In this document: positions 26,690 through 36,021 of the stretch, piece by piece
Position numbering within the stretch: position 1 is the stretch's first letter
Layout of the letters: each line of letters starts with the position of its first letter
DNA from: Desulfobulbaceae bacterium DB1
Lineage (GTDB): Bacteria > Desulfobacterota > Desulfobulbia > Desulfobulbales > SURF-16
Reading direction: 5' to 3'
Assembly (NCBI GenBank): GCA_001914235.1
Contig: MQUF01000002.1
Location: 124,001 to 188,000, forward strand
Length of the DNA: 64,000 bases
Position numbers and translations under genes: made by a program
The notes under the pieces: model-generated
Seen by the model: only the letters and a program-made list of their open reading frames with translations
Told to the model about the DNA's origin: nothing
Database searches by the model: none

Positions 26690-26875
26690 ATGGACGGACA
26701 ATACAAACCGGGATGGTACATTCACCCCAACCTTGCCTTGATCAAAATATACCAGAGTGGTCAGAGCTGGGTGTATCGCTGCTACAGCTCAAGCGGCCAG
26801 AAAGCACTTTCCAAGGAGCGGCCCCTTGACCAATGGACCTGGGCTCTCAGCGAACCCAGCCCGGAAGAATATTGA
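26690..26875 (+). CDS. Small hypothetical protein (61 aa)
   Basis: A short protein starting at ATG 26690 after GAGGAACGGAG. It is rich in aromatic residues: QYKPGWYIHPNLALIKIYQS, SWVYRCYSSSG and PLDQWTWALSEP. No membrane segment or known motif is seen. The codon pattern and ribosome site suggest a real gene. Function not recognised. Confidence 0.5.
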   Translation: MDGQYKPGWYIHPNLALIKIYQSGQSWVYRCYSSSGQKALSKERPLDQWTWALSEPSPEEY

Positions 26876-27075
26876 GACCGTCGTCAAGGCGGGAAGGGCT
26901 CACCCTGTTGCAATCAAACGCGTCCGCATCGACCATCCGCCGCAATGGCACCACGACACAAAGAGCCGCAACGAATGAATTTCGTTGCGGCTCCTGATTT
27001 TTCCCGACAATGCCGCTCTTTACGGCCAAAAAACTTCGATCGCAGTCATTACCCCAAAACCGATTCAACCCTGAA

Positions 27076-28281
27076 TCAGTCAAGCTTTCCCAGCGCCTCT
27101 TTCAACCTTTTCATCCCATCGGTTATTGATTCCATCGAAGTGGCAAAGGAAAAGCGCACAAACTCATCGGCACCAAACGCTGCGCCGGGAACCGTCGCCA
27201 TAAAACTTTCTTCCAGCAGATACTCCGACATCTCGACCGAGCCGCTGATGACCTTGCCTTTGAACTTACGGCCGTAATAGGCGGTAAAATTCGGAAAAAC
27301 ATAAAAGGCGCCGCTTGGTTTCACACAGGTGATCCCTTCAATCGAGGTCAATTCCTTGACGATATAATCAAGCCGGGGCACAAACGATTCCTTCATCATC
27401 CCCGGAAAATCCTGCGGTCCTTCCACAGCGGCCAGGGCTGCCTTCTGGGCGATTGAAGAAGCATTTGAGGTCGACTGACTCTGGATTTTATTCATGGCGG
27501 CAATCACATGTTTCGGCCCGAGAGAATAACCGATGCGCCATCCGGTCATGGCAAAGGACTTGGACACGCCATTCAAGATGATGGTCTGATCCTTCACCTT
27601 TGGTTCCACGTCGAGAATATGGGCGAGAGGACCTTCATCGTAGACGATGGTGTCATAAATATCATCGGAGATGATGACCCAGCCCCGTTTCATGGCCATT
27701 TCGGCAACAACTGCCAATGCCTTGGCGGAAAAAATTCCTCCGGTGGGATTTGACGGACTGTTGAGAATAATGCCGCGGGTCTTGCCGGTCGCGCACTTAT
27801 TCAAATTTTCCGCGGTCAGATCGAAATTATCCTTTTCAGACAGCGGCACAAAAACCGGGGTCGCACCGGCAAGCAGCACGATGGGCGGATAGGAAACCCA
27901 GTATGGAGTCGGGATGAGCACTTCGTCTCCCGGTCCGAACATGGCCTGGGCCATATTATAAAGCCCGTGTTTGCCGCCGCAGCTCACCTGTACCTGGTCC
28001 GCTTCATACTTCCAGCCCCTGTCCCGGGCGTAGCGGGCGACGATTGCCTCACGCAGTTCCGGAATACCGGGAACTGCGGTATAACGGGTAAAGCCTTCAT
28101 CAATGGCTTTTTTACCGGCGGCGCATACATGCGCGGGAGTATCAAAGTCCGGTTCGCCGACGCTGAAATTCAAAATATCAGCACCGGCGGCCTTCATGGC
28201 CTTTGCCTTTGCATTCACCGCCAGGGTGGGTGAGGGTTTGATCAGTTTCATCCGATCCGCCAGCGCAATCTGTCCTTCCAT
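27076..28281 (-). CDS. aspC: Pyridoxal-phosphate aminotransferase (aspartate aminotransferase type)
   Basis: A 401-residue class I aminotransferase. Landmarks are FSVGEPDFDTP, the PLP-phosphate loop CGGKHGLYN, the SPSNPTGG block, the YDTIVYDEG aspartate and tyrosine, and the Schiff-base lysine in NGVSKSFAMTGWRIGY. The start at 28281 follows AAAGGAAAGGGGACGG; a longer frame reaches 28341 but overlaps truA-side sequence with no ribosome site. It transfers amino groups between aspartate (or related acids) and 2-oxoglutarate. Confidence 0.9.
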   Translation of the reverse strand: MEGQIALADRMKLIKPSPTLAVNAKAKAMKAAGADILNFSVGEPDFDTPAHVCAAGKKAIDEGFTRYTAVPGIPELREAIVARYARDRGWKYEADQVQVSCGGKHGLYNMAQAMFGPGDEVLIPTPYWVSYPPIVLLAGATPVFVPLSEKDNFDLTAENLNKCATGKTRGIILNSPSNPTGGIFSAKALAVVAEMAMKRGWVIISDDIYDTIVYDEGPLAHILDVEPKVKDQTIILNGVSKSFAMTGWRIGYSLGPKHVIAAMNKIQSQSTSNASSIAQKAALAAVEGPQDFPGMMKESFVPRLDYIVKELTSIEGITCVKPSGAFYVFPNFTAYYGRKFKGKVISGSVEMSEYLLEESFMATVPGAAFGADEFVRFSFATSMESITDGMKRLKEALGKLD

Positions 28282-28300
28282 ATCCGTCCCCTTTCCTTTT

Positions 28301-29110
28301 TTAAAATCCATGCCGTATTCCAGCATCATCATAAAAAACATTTTTCAGAAACAGGCCGCAGGCTGGTGCGGTTGGAGCGGCCATCGCCCTGTCTCTCAAC
28401 TCAAAAAGCCGGACAAAATCTTCGACCTCCATGCGATTTCGGCCAACTTCAATTACCGACCCGATGATATTTCTTACCATTTTTCGCAAGAATCCGTCAC
28501 CGCAAATTTCAAAAACATATTCATCCATGCACGATTCATTGATCTGAAGCGTTGCGGAAAATATATGCCGCGTCGCCCCTCGGCCGCCGACCTTGGCCCT
28601 GTCCCGGGATCCCACTGCCTCAAAAGAGCTGAAATCCTTGCTGCCGCGGATAAAAGGCAGGCACCGGCATGCCCTGTCCAGATCAAACGGGCCGGGAAGA
28701 TGGGCGCAATACAAACGGCGGTGGGGCAAAATCAAACTGCCGGTTGAAAAAAAATACTGGTAAATTTTTGCTTTGGCACTGATACGCGAATGAAAATCTT
28801 CACTGACATCCTCAACCCGGAGTATCTTGATTGACGCAGCAAGCAAACTGTTCAACCCCTGTTGAAAGGCATGACAGGTAATGGCGGATGAGGTTTTGAA
28901 ATGAGCCGTCATACCCAGGGCGTGCACCCCGGCATCAGTTCGCCCCGCGCCGTGAACGACAATATTTTCTCCGGTCATCACCGCAAGTTTTTTCTCAAGG
29001 GCAGCCTGAACCGTCGGAGCGTTGTTCTGGCGCTGCCATCCCGCATAGTCGGTGCCGTCAAAGGCGACGGTCAGCTTGATATTGCGGCAGTGTACGGAGT
29101 GAACACCCAT
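28301..29110 (-). CDS. truA: tRNA pseudouridine synthase A
   Basis: About 269 residues. The TruA landmarks are AFDGTDYAGWQRQ, the catalytic aspartate in HGAGRTDAGVHALG, the KIYQYFFST strand, SFEAVG and GDGFLRKMVRNIIG. It makes pseudouridine at positions 38-40 of many tRNAs. The start codon is uncertain: ATG 29110 is used, but the frame is open to 29158, where it would overlap the end of argC. Confidence 0.9.
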   Translation of the reverse strand: MGVHSVHCRNIKLTVAFDGTDYAGWQRQNNAPTVQAALEKKLAVMTGENIVVHGAGRTDAGVHALGMTAHFKTSSAITCHAFQQGLNSLLAASIKILRVEDVSEDFHSRISAKAKIYQYFFSTGSLILPHRRLYCAHLPGPFDLDRACRCLPFIRGSKDFSSFEAVGSRDRAKVGGRGATRHIFSATLQINESCMDEYVFEICGDGFLRKMVRNIIGSVIEVGRNRMEVEDFVRLFELRDRAMAAPTAPACGLFLKNVFYDDAGIRHGF

Positions 29111-29132
29111 AAGACAAAGGGGCGGAAAGCTA

Positions 29133-30170
29133 TCAAGGAAAAAGGGGGACTGTTTCAAGCCCGAGGGATTCGGCGAAACCGCAAACCAGATTCATATTCT
29201 GAACCGCCTGACCGGCAGCCCCTTTCACCAGATTGTCTATGGCCGACAGCAGAATTATTCTGCCGGTCCGTGGATCATATTTAAAAGCGATATCACAGTA
29301 GTTGCTGCCGCGAACATACTGGGTGGCGGGGAAAACACCGGGGGGGCAGACCCGGACAAATTTTTCATTACGATAAAATTCGTCGTACAAAGGGGCAAGT
29401 TCGCCCGGATCGACACCGTCGACAAGGCTTGCGTACACCGTGCTCAATATTCCGCGCGAGATCGGCAGCAAATGAGGAGTAAAGGAAATGGTCAGTTTGC
29501 TTCCGGCAAGCTTGCTCAGTTCCTGCTCGATCTCCGGCGTATGGCGATGCTGGGCAACCTTATAGGCGCGAAAACCATCGGTTACCTCGCAAAAAAGGCT
29601 GTTGACCTGGGCACTGCGTCCGGCTCCGGACGTACCGGACTTGGAATCGGCGATAATGGTATCAAGCTTCACCCACCCTTTTTTCAGTAAAGGGGCAAGG
29701 GCAAGAATAATCGACGTCGGATAACATCCGGGGTTCGCCACCAGACGTGAACCGGCAATACGATCTCGGTTGAGTTCGGGCAGTCCGTAAACCGCCTCAT
29801 CAAGATATTGCTTGGCCGTATGGGCCTGATACCATTCTTCATAAACAACGGGATCATCGATACGGAAATCAGCGCTGAGATCAACAACTTTTTTCCCGGC
29901 CTCGAGAATGGAAGGCACGAGGGCCATGGCGGTCTGGTGGGGAACCGCGGTAAAAAACAGATCCGCCCTGCCGACCAGATCATCGATCTTGAGGTCTTCA
30001 CAGACAATGTCCGCGATCCCGGCCAGATGGGGATAGACATCGGACATTTTTTTGCCCGCATACTGACGGGACGTGGCAACACATAATTCCGTTTCCGGAT
30101 GAAGTGCCAATATGCGTGCCAACTCACCACCGGTGTAACCCGATGCACCAACAATACCTACACGAACCAT
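29133..30170 (-). CDS. argC: N-acetyl-gamma-glutamyl-phosphate reductase
   Basis: 345 residues, the usual ArgC length. The NADP fold VGASGYTGGELARIL, the active-site block VANPGCYPTSIIL with the catalytic Cys, and the SGTSGAGR loop followed by YKVAQHRHTPEIEQ (active-site His) are intact. It catalyses the third step of arginine synthesis. It is separated from rpsI upstream by a strong terminator at 30200-30238. Confidence 0.94.
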   Translation of the reverse strand: MVRVGIVGASGYTGGELARILALHPETELCVATSRQYAGKKMSDVYPHLAGIADIVCEDLKIDDLVGRADLFFTAVPHQTAMALVPSILEAGKKVVDLSADFRIDDPVVYEEWYQAHTAKQYLDEAVYGLPELNRDRIAGSRLVANPGCYPTSIILALAPLLKKGWVKLDTIIADSKSGTSGAGRSAQVNSLFCEVTDGFRAYKVAQHRHTPEIEQELSKLAGSKLTISFTPHLLPISRGILSTVYASLVDGVDPGELAPLYDEFYRNEKFVRVCPPGVFPATQYVRGSNYCDIAFKYDPRTGRIILLSAIDNLVKGAAGQAVQNMNLVCGFAESLGLETVPLFP

Positions 30171-30199
30171 TTTCTTCTCCGCTCAGTCGCCAATCAGAC

Positions 30200-30238
30200 A
30201 AAAAAAAAGGGAAAAGCGAAATATCTTTCGCTTTTCCC
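30200..30238 (-). terminator. Rho-independent terminator of the rplM-rpsI operon
   Basis: On the minus strand GGGAAAAGCGAAA and TTTCGCTTTTCCC form a perfect 13-bp stem with a 4-base loop (30209-30238), followed by a run of nine T residues (30200-30208). It lies about 40 bp after the rpsI stop codon and in front of argC. Confidence 0.92.
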
Positions 30239-30277
30239 GTTTAAGGACAGTTCATTCAATAAGATGAATAAATCAGA

Positions 30278-30670
30278 TCAACGTTTCGAGAACTGGAAGC
30301 TTGCACGGGCAGCTTTTCTGCCGTATTTTTTCCGCTCTTTGGCGCGTGCATCGCGGGTGAGAAAACCAGCTTTTTTCAAGGCCGGACGATTTGCACTGTC
30401 AACCTCCAGCAATGCTTTCGCTATGCCATGACGAAGCGCCTCTGACTGAGCAGACTTGCCGCCGCCTTTCAGAGTGGCATAAACATCGAATTTTTCGATC
30501 GTATCGGTGAGAACAAACGGTCTGACTGCTGATTTCTGGTCAATAGCGCCACCGAAATATGCAGCAAAGCTCAATTTATTGACATTAATATCGCCCTTAC
30601 CCGGTCTCAACCAGACCCTGGCAATAGCTGTTTTTCTTTTACCCGTGGCGTAGAATTGCTGCTCTGACAT
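30278..30670 (-). CDS. rpsI: 30S ribosomal protein S9
   Basis: 130 residues with the standard S9 N-terminal block FYATGKRKTAIARVWLRPGK and the conserved C-terminus TRDARAKERKKYGRKAARAS ending QFSKR, which reaches the P-site tRNA. It follows rplM by 18 bp, the usual L13-S9 operon. Confidence 0.97.
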   Translation of the reverse strand: MSEQQFYATGKRKTAIARVWLRPGKGDINVNKLSFAAYFGGAIDQKSAVRPFVLTDTIEKFDVYATLKGGGKSAQSEALRHGIAKALLEVDSANRPALKKAGFLTRDARAKERKKYGRKAARASFQFSKR

Positions 30671-30688
30671 AATTACTCCAGTACTCTC

Positions 30689-31117
30689 TTATATTTCGAG
30701 TTTTTCCGGTTTCTGGGCTTCATGGGGATGCTCCGAACCGGCATATACTTTCAATTTTTTCAGTTGGGCGCGACCCAATGTATTTTTGGGAAGCATGCCC
30801 TTCACCGCCTTGAAAAGAAGCTCTTCAGGGCTTTCGGCAAGAATTTCCTTTGCCGTTCTTGTCCGGAGTCCGCCCATGAAGCCGGAATGATTGTAGTACA
30901 ACTTTTCATCAAGCTTCTTGCCGGTAAGACGGATCTTGTCGGCATTGACAACGATGACGAAATCCCCGTTATCCTGAAAAGTGCAGAAGGTGGGTTTGTG
31001 TTTGCCGCGAAGCCGGTATGCAATTTCAGAGGCAAGGCGACCGAGAACCTTACTTTGCGCATCAACCACAAACCAGTTCCGTTCAATCTCATTGACCGGA
31101 GTTAAATACGTTTTCAT
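30689..31117 (-). CDS. rplM: 50S ribosomal protein L13
   Basis: 142 residues with canonical blocks [32 protein letters not shown] and the C-terminal [20 protein letters not shown]. First gene of the L13-S9 operon. A tRNA-Gly gene lies about 120 bp upstream in the same orientation. Confidence 0.97.
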   Translation of the reverse strand: MKTYLTPVNEIERNWFVVDAQSKVLGRLASEIAYRLRGKHKPTFCTFQDNGDFVIVVNADKIRLTGKKLDEKLYYNHSGFMGGLRTRTAKEILAESPEELLFKAVKGMLPKNTLGRAQLKKLKVYAGSEHPHEAQKPEKLEI

Positions 31118-31235
31118 ATGCTGACCCTCAAATACTGCTTATCTTACCATTCGCAGGAGAATGAAAATCCCAATCAAACAAATGGAAATATTGACAAAAA
31201 AAGGTCCGAAGCATGTTCGAACCTTTGAATTTACC

Positions 31236-31310
<75 letters not shown>

Positions 31311-31550
31311 TTTTGTTTTTTTGTGTATGTGCGAAAAACACAGTGAATATACGGTCGACATTCTTTTTTGTCAACAAAAAATTCACCTTTTTTTATCTGC
31401 ATTCCGGATGGATTGAAATTGCTTTTTCAGGAATGAATCAAATATGATATTATCAAGAAAATGACTTGCCACTCATTTCCTGACGATGTAATTAATATAA
31501 TCGATAATTACCGGCACGCACTAAAAAAATCAAATTAAATCAAATTAATA

Positions 31551-32144
31551 ATGGAAAACAAACGCCAGAGCGCCATCACCCGCAAAACAAATGAAACCGA
31601 CATCGCCCTCAGTCTCACCCTGGACGGGTCCGGCAAGGCATTACTGAAGACCGGGGTCCCGTTTCTCGATCATATGCTGACCTTGTTCACCGTCCACGGT
31701 TTTTTCGATCTCACCGTTACCGCTCACGGCGACACGGAAATAGATGATCATCATTCCGTCGAGGACATCGGCATCTGCCTGGGTCAGGCATTGAAAGCCT
31801 GCCTGCAGGATTTCAGCGCCATCAACCGTTACGGTCACTGCACCTTGCCGATGGACGAGGCATTGGCACGGGTGACGCTCGACCTGTCCAACCGACCGTA
31901 TCTCCATTATGATGTCGTCCCCTGCGACCAGAAGGTCGGCTCCTTCGACTCCGCCCTGGTCCAGGAATTCCTGCGGGCCCTGTCCCTGCACGGCGGCATG
32001 ACGCTTCATGTTGAAGTGCCTTACGGGCAAAATACCCACCATATCCTTGAAGCAATCTTTAAAGCGCTGGGAAGAGCCCTGGACCAGGCGACATCACCCA
32101 ATATCCGATCCCAGGGACCCCTTTCATCAAAAGGATCCCTTTAA
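31551..32144 (+). CDS. hisB: Imidazoleglycerol-phosphate dehydratase
   Basis: 197 residues, a stand-alone dehydratase without the phosphatase domain of enterobacterial HisB. Metal-binding histidine blocks are visible: FLDHMLTLFTVHG, DDHHSVEDIGICLGQAL and TLHVEVPYGQNTHHILEAIF. It acts in histidine synthesis. There is no other his gene nearby. The ATG is preceded by A/T-rich DNA with no clear ribosome site. Confidence 0.94.
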   Translation: MENKRQSAITRKTNETDIALSLTLDGSGKALLKTGVPFLDHMLTLFTVHGFFDLTVTAHGDTEIDDHHSVEDIGICLGQALKACLQDFSAINRYGHCTLPMDEALARVTLDLSNRPYLHYDVVPCDQKVGSFDSALVQEFLRALSLHGGMTLHVEVPYGQNTHHILEAIFKALGRALDQATSPNIRSQGPLSSKGSL

Positions 32145-32171
32145 AATTTTCGAACCGCTGGAGGTTTTCCG

Positions 32172-32807
32172 TTGAAACGTTTCGCATCTTTTTCATTTTT
32201 CCTTGTTCTTGTTTTCATGTTTTTTTCCCTGGCCGGATGCGCCGGAAAAAAACAGGCCGCTGCTCCCGAAGAACCGGCAAAGACCGTGAATTCCATTGCC
32301 GTTCTCCCGGTTGAAATCCAAAAAGCGGAACAGGGGTACGACTACATCACCACCCGCCAGCTCGAATCAGGCGCCGCGGTTTTAACGGAACTGGCAAAAG
32401 AGATTCTTGCGGAAAGGAGCGGCATCCGGTTTCTGAGCTCCTCGCAGCAAGAAACCCTGCTGAGCGATTTCCATGGCACCCCGAATGAAATGACCCGGCG
32501 GATCGGCGAGCAGATCGGCACTGACGCGGTACTGCTCATTACCGCCATCCGCTTCAGCGAACGCGACGGCGGTGAATACTCAGTCAACCAGCCCGCCTCG
32601 GTCTCATTCAAATACCAACTGTTTCACGTTGCCACCGGGAGCAGCCTCTGCATGGGAGTATTTGATGAAACCCAGCAGACCCTGCTTTCCAATCTTTTTT
32701 CATTTTCCAAGGCCTCAAGCCGCGGTTTCAAATGGATAACCGCCCGGCAACTGGCCAGTGAGGGAATGAAAGAAAAACTCGACGACTGCAAGTACCTCGC
32801 CCGCTAG
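32172..32807 (+). CDS. Putative lipoprotein
   Basis: 211 residues starting from TTG 32172 behind CTGGAGG. The signal segment ends in a clear lipobox, LAGC (Cys near 24). The mature domain (SIAVLPVEIQKAEQGYDYIT, ERSGIRFLSSSQQETLL, IGEQIGTDAVLLITAIRF) resembles the outer-membrane-assembly or curli-type domain that begins with an IAVLPF-like strand. No specific function is recognised. It lies between hisB and the TtcA-like gene in the same orientation. Confidence 0.65.
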   Translation: MKRFASFSFFLVLVFMFFSLAGCAGKKQAAAPEEPAKTVNSIAVLPVEIQKAEQGYDYITTRQLESGAAVLTELAKEILAERSGIRFLSSSQQETLLSDFHGTPNEMTRRIGEQIGTDAVLLITAIRFSERDGGEYSVNQPASVSFKYQLFHVATGSSLCMGVFDETQQTLLSNLFSFSKASSRGFKWITARQLASEGMKEKLDDCKYLAR

Positions 32808-32837
32808 ACCACGCTTGCCCGGCCCCTTGCAGCCATC

Positions 32838-33557
32838 ATGTCCCTTCCGAAAATCATTAATCGCCTTATCGGCAAGGCAATGCACGACTACCGGATGCTG
32901 GCCGACGGGGACCGGGTCATGGTCGCCGTTTCCGGCGGACTGGACAGCATTGTCCTGGCGGCGATACTCCGAGAATGGCAAAAAAAGGCACCGATCAGCT
33001 ATCACCTGACCGCCGTGCATCTTGATATGGGTTTTCCCGAGGGAAGCGTTGCGTCCGCAACCGAAAGACAGCTGTCAAAGCTGGGAATTGACGTTATCGT
33101 TGAAAAGACAACCTTCGGACCTGACGCCCTTGCCGCGGAAAACGGCAAAAGCGGCTGTTTTTACTGCGCCCGCAACCGACGGACCCGGCTTTTCAACCTG
33201 GCAAGAGAAAAAAAGTGCAACAAGCTGGCCCTGGGCCATCACAAAGAAGATATCATCGAAACCTTTTTTCTCAACCTTTTCTACAGCGGCAACCTGAGTA
33301 CCATGGTGCCGCGACAGCCGCTGTTTCACGGCAACCTTCACGTCATCCGCCCGCTCGCCTACCTGAACAAGGAACAGGTGAAAACACTCGCCCGCCTTTT
33401 CGAAATCAGCGCCGCTGAAAATCCCTGTCCCCTTGCCGGCAGCTCCAAACGCGAAAAAATACGGGCAATGCTGCAGGAGCTGTACGGCAAGGATCAACAG
33501 CTGGAAAGCAATATCTTTGCGGCACTTTCCAATGTCCGCACAGAGTATCTGCTTTAA
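32838..33557 (+). CDS. TtcA-family tRNA thiolation PP-loop protein
   Basis: 239 residues. The PP-loop ATP pyrophosphatase motif SGGLDSIVLAAIL is followed by the CxxC of SGCFYCARNRR and a third cysteine in NPCPLAGSSKREKIR, the cluster ligands of the TtcA/TtuA group. LALGHHKEDIIETFFLN and a later R/K-rich end are also conserved. TtcA makes 2-thiocytidine at tRNA position 32. It is shorter than E. coli TtcA (about 310), so the exact modified position is an inference. Confidence 0.82.
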   Translation: MSLPKIINRLIGKAMHDYRMLADGDRVMVAVSGGLDSIVLAAILREWQKKAPISYHLTAVHLDMGFPEGSVASATERQLSKLGIDVIVEKTTFGPDALAAENGKSGCFYCARNRRTRLFNLAREKKCNKLALGHHKEDIIETFFLNLFYSGNLSTMVPRQPLFHGNLHVIRPLAYLNKEQVKTLARLFEISAAENPCPLAGSSKREKIRAMLQELYGKDQQLESNIFAALSNVRTEYLL

Positions 33558-33563
33558 CAACCG

Positions 33564-33986
33564 TTAAGCGGCCATCCGCCCCGCGTATTCCCTGAGGAAA
33601 TGGGCGGAATCAGCCACGGCGTCAAAGTCATTGAAGTACAGGCCGCCGAACTGGTTGGAACAGTGGGGGCAGCCGCGCAGCCATAAAACATGATGGCGGT
33701 ATTTGTTCCTGGCCATCTTCCGGTAAACCCATTGGCTGCTGCAGCACTCAAAACAGTACAGCAATGTCCATTCATTTCCGAGCAGGGCGGTGGCGCAATC
33801 ATGACAGACCGGGACAACCATTTCCCGCACCGCGACATCCGTTACCGCATTTTCCGCGTAGCCGAACGGCATGATAATAAAATCGCTTGCCGGAAAATTT
33901 TCCCGGTGGGTATCCGGCCCGTGATTCAGTTCACAGAATTCATGAGTGAGCTCCGCCAGAAGCTGAAGTTTGTCTATCTCGTTCAC
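33564..33986 (-). CDS. Uncharacterised zinc-ribbon-like protein
   Basis: 140 residues with paired cysteine motifs: VPVCHDCATALL, then YCFECCSSQWVYR, and RGCPHCSNQFGGLYF. This would give one or two zinc ribbons. The rest is not a family I recognise. Convergent with the TtcA-like gene, with 6 bp between the two stops, and followed upstream by a 370-bp gene-free stretch. Confidence 0.6.
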   Translation of the reverse strand: MNEIDKLQLLAELTHEFCELNHGPDTHRENFPASDFIIMPFGYAENAVTDVAVREMVVPVCHDCATALLGNEWTLLYCFECCSSQWVYRKMARNKYRHHVLWLRGCPHCSNQFGGLYFNDFDAVADSAHFLREYAGRMAA

Positions 33987-34392
33987 ACTGCCTCCTCACG
34001 CTGGTGTTCAGCTTTTTTCCGAGGTTTTCGAGAAATTCGATGACTCCCTGCTTAACTGTTCGGATAGAAGTTACACTTTGATAAATCCTTTTTTGCCCTG
34101 GCAAGCTTCACTCCGGCATGCTAAAGTGAGTCACCTGAAAAAACAGACTTACTTTCAATCTTTTGCAATCCATGTACCACAACGCGTGAATGCGGAAAAC
34201 CGGAACAAAAAAGCACCGCATATCAACGTTTTACAATTTCAAAATCAGCAAACAGATACATGGTTTCCCGAAAACCGAATATAATCGGTTGCGAAATTTC
34301 ATTATACGGGAATCAACTGTACGAAAAATTGGACATTTGCCCCATGAATTGGGCATTTGCCCAAAAAATCTTTTTCTTCACCACCGGCAATC
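33987..34392. other. Gene-free interval with 15-bp direct repeat
   Basis: No gene is supported between the zinc-ribbon-like gene and the kinase-like gene. Near its right end ATTGGACATTTGCCC (34328-34342) and ATTGGGCATTTGCCC (34348-34362) are repeated 20 bp apart, two helical turns, about 30 bp before the gene start. They could be an operator or activator site for the 34393 operon. Confidence 0.45.
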
Positions 34393-36021
34393 ATGTTGAA
34401 CAATCTCCGCTTTGAAGAGCAGATAATCAATAACAGCCATACCGAATTCCCGGCGCGCTACATCGCCGCGTGCAACCTGCGCAGGCTCATTGCGCAAAAT
34501 CCCGAACAGACACACCTCGACACCATCCGTAATCTCGAAAAACTGATGTTTGACCAACGACTCGTCAAACAACGCCAGTCGTTTTTTTTCTTTCGGGAAA
34601 CCGCGGGCGCCATTGCCGAGTCAATGACCGGAGGACATGACGCACTTGCCCTTCAGGCCCTTCACTCCTTCAGAAACCTTCTCCGCAACGCAACCGGCAC
34701 ATCCCTCCGGGCGGCAACGGAAGCCCTCGGCTCCTTGCCGGTAACGCTCGCCCCTCCGGCCATTGCCCCCTGCCCCGCCGCCCCGCCGCCGGAAATAAGC
34801 TGGGACGACATCACGGAACGGCTGAGTGTTTCAACAAACGCCACCCCTTTCTTTGCCGGCAGAAGCCTGATCCAGCCGCTTGCGGGCAACGACCGGCTGC
34901 TGGTCGCCAAATTCCTCCGCAAGGACGAAAACAGCGAAAACCTCCGCACTGAAACGGCGTGGATGCATTCCTTGCGCGAAACAAGCGCCCTGCTGCCGAA
35001 CAACTTCCATGTTCCGCGCCCTTTTACCAGGGGAGACGCCTCCCTTTTCCGCCTCAGCCGCCTTCCAGTCAGCCCGCCCGACCGACTGGAGCTCCACGAG
35101 CCATACACGGCGATTTTTTATGTTGCCCGCAAGGACTATTTTTCCTATGCAAATGAACCGGAGAACTTCGCAACCTTCCGCCAGGCCGACACCATCATGG
35201 GACTCAACAGCCTGATTCTCGGGCGGCTGGCGGCGCGCGGCATCATCCATACCGCGCCGATCCCGCTTTTCCATAACAGGGTGCAGCGCCACCGCAGGGA
35301 AGACAACGGCCTTTACGACTGGCCCCGGGCCGGCAGGCTCGATCAATGGCTGGCCTCATGCCGCTTCCCGAATCTCGGCCTGACCGGCATCAGGGATTTT
35401 GAACATTTCGCCGCCCTGCATCAATCCGGAGAGCGATTTTACTGGCATATCGGCTGCCACATCCTGAGCCTGCTGCTGGTGGCGGCAAGTTTTTTCCGCA
35501 ACAAAAACAAGGAACTCGCCGGACTGGATTGCGCGGGAAAGCCGGTTGACGCACGACACCTCTTTGACACAATTCACCTCAAGCAACTTCTGCGGACAAT
35601 CCTGCTCGGCTATTATGAAGGATTTACCGGCAAGCCCCTTGAAGGAGAACTTCCCGTCAACCTGGACATCCTGTCATCGCGGATGATCGAGGAGATGGGG
35701 GTTGACCGCAGCATGGAAGAAATGCTGCGCCAGGTCGACCAGCAGCAAATGAGTGACGAGGAATTCCGCGACTTCCTCTTGGCGCGGGGATTCACCCCGG
35801 AAAAAGCCGATCTCGCCGCAAAAGGGGTGGCGGATATCGTTCTTTTGACCGGCCCGCACCTCGGCGGCTTCAACCAGCAGATATCCATTCCGGAACTGAT
35901 CGAGGCAACCGCGACCATGGCGGCAACCTGTGTCCTGGGCCGCTATCTGCGGGACACCAAGCCCATGGTCAACCAACAGCACGAACCCGGAACTTTCGGC
36001 CGATATGAAAACAACCCTTGA
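34393..36021 (+). CDS. Large kinase-like protein of unknown function (possibly SidJ-related)
   Basis: 542 residues from ATG 34393. The first 110 residues are helical. The middle (LIQPLAGNDRLLVAKFLRKD, then NLRTETAWMHSLRET and IIHTAPIPLFHNRVQRHRRE) has the Val-Ala-Lys strand and following Glu helix of a protein-kinase-like fold. I recall SidJ-related pseudokinases with similar text, but this is memory, not a search. A C-terminal helical domain follows (SSRMIEEMGVDRSMEEMLRQ, FRDFLLARGFTPEKADLAAK). The stop overlaps the start of the ARMT1-like gene by 17 bp, so the two are probably made together. Confidence 0.5.
   Translation: MLNNLRFEEQIINNSHTEFPARYIAACNLRRLIAQNPEQTHLDTIRNLEKLMFDQRLVKQRQSFFFFRETAGAIAESMTGGHDALALQALHSFRNLLRNATGTSLRAATEALGSLPVTLAPPAIAPCPAAPPPEISWDDITERLSVSTNATPFFAGRSLIQPLAGNDRLLVAKFLRKDENSENLRTETAWMHSLRETSALLPNNFHVPRPFTRGDASLFRLSRLPVSPPDRLELHEPYTAIFYVARKDYFSYANEPENFATFRQADTIMGLNSLILGRLAARGIIHTAPIPLFHNRVQRHRREDNGLYDWPRAGRLDQWLASCRFPNLGLTGIRDFEHFAALHQSGERFYWHIGCHILSLLLVAASFFRNKNKELAGLDCAGKPVDARHLFDTIHLKQLLRTILLGYYEGFTGKPLEGELPVNLDILSSRMIEEMGVDRSMEEMLRQVDQQQMSDEEFRDFLLARGFTPEKADLAAKGVADIVLLTGPHLGGFNQQISIPELIEATATMAATCVLGRYLRDTKPMVNQQHEPGTFGRYENNP

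Noticed and set aside
34321..34362. Possible sigma-54 promoter in ATTGGGCATTTGCCC
   Set aside because: The GG and GC pairs are not at the 10-bp spacing needed for -24/-12 elements.
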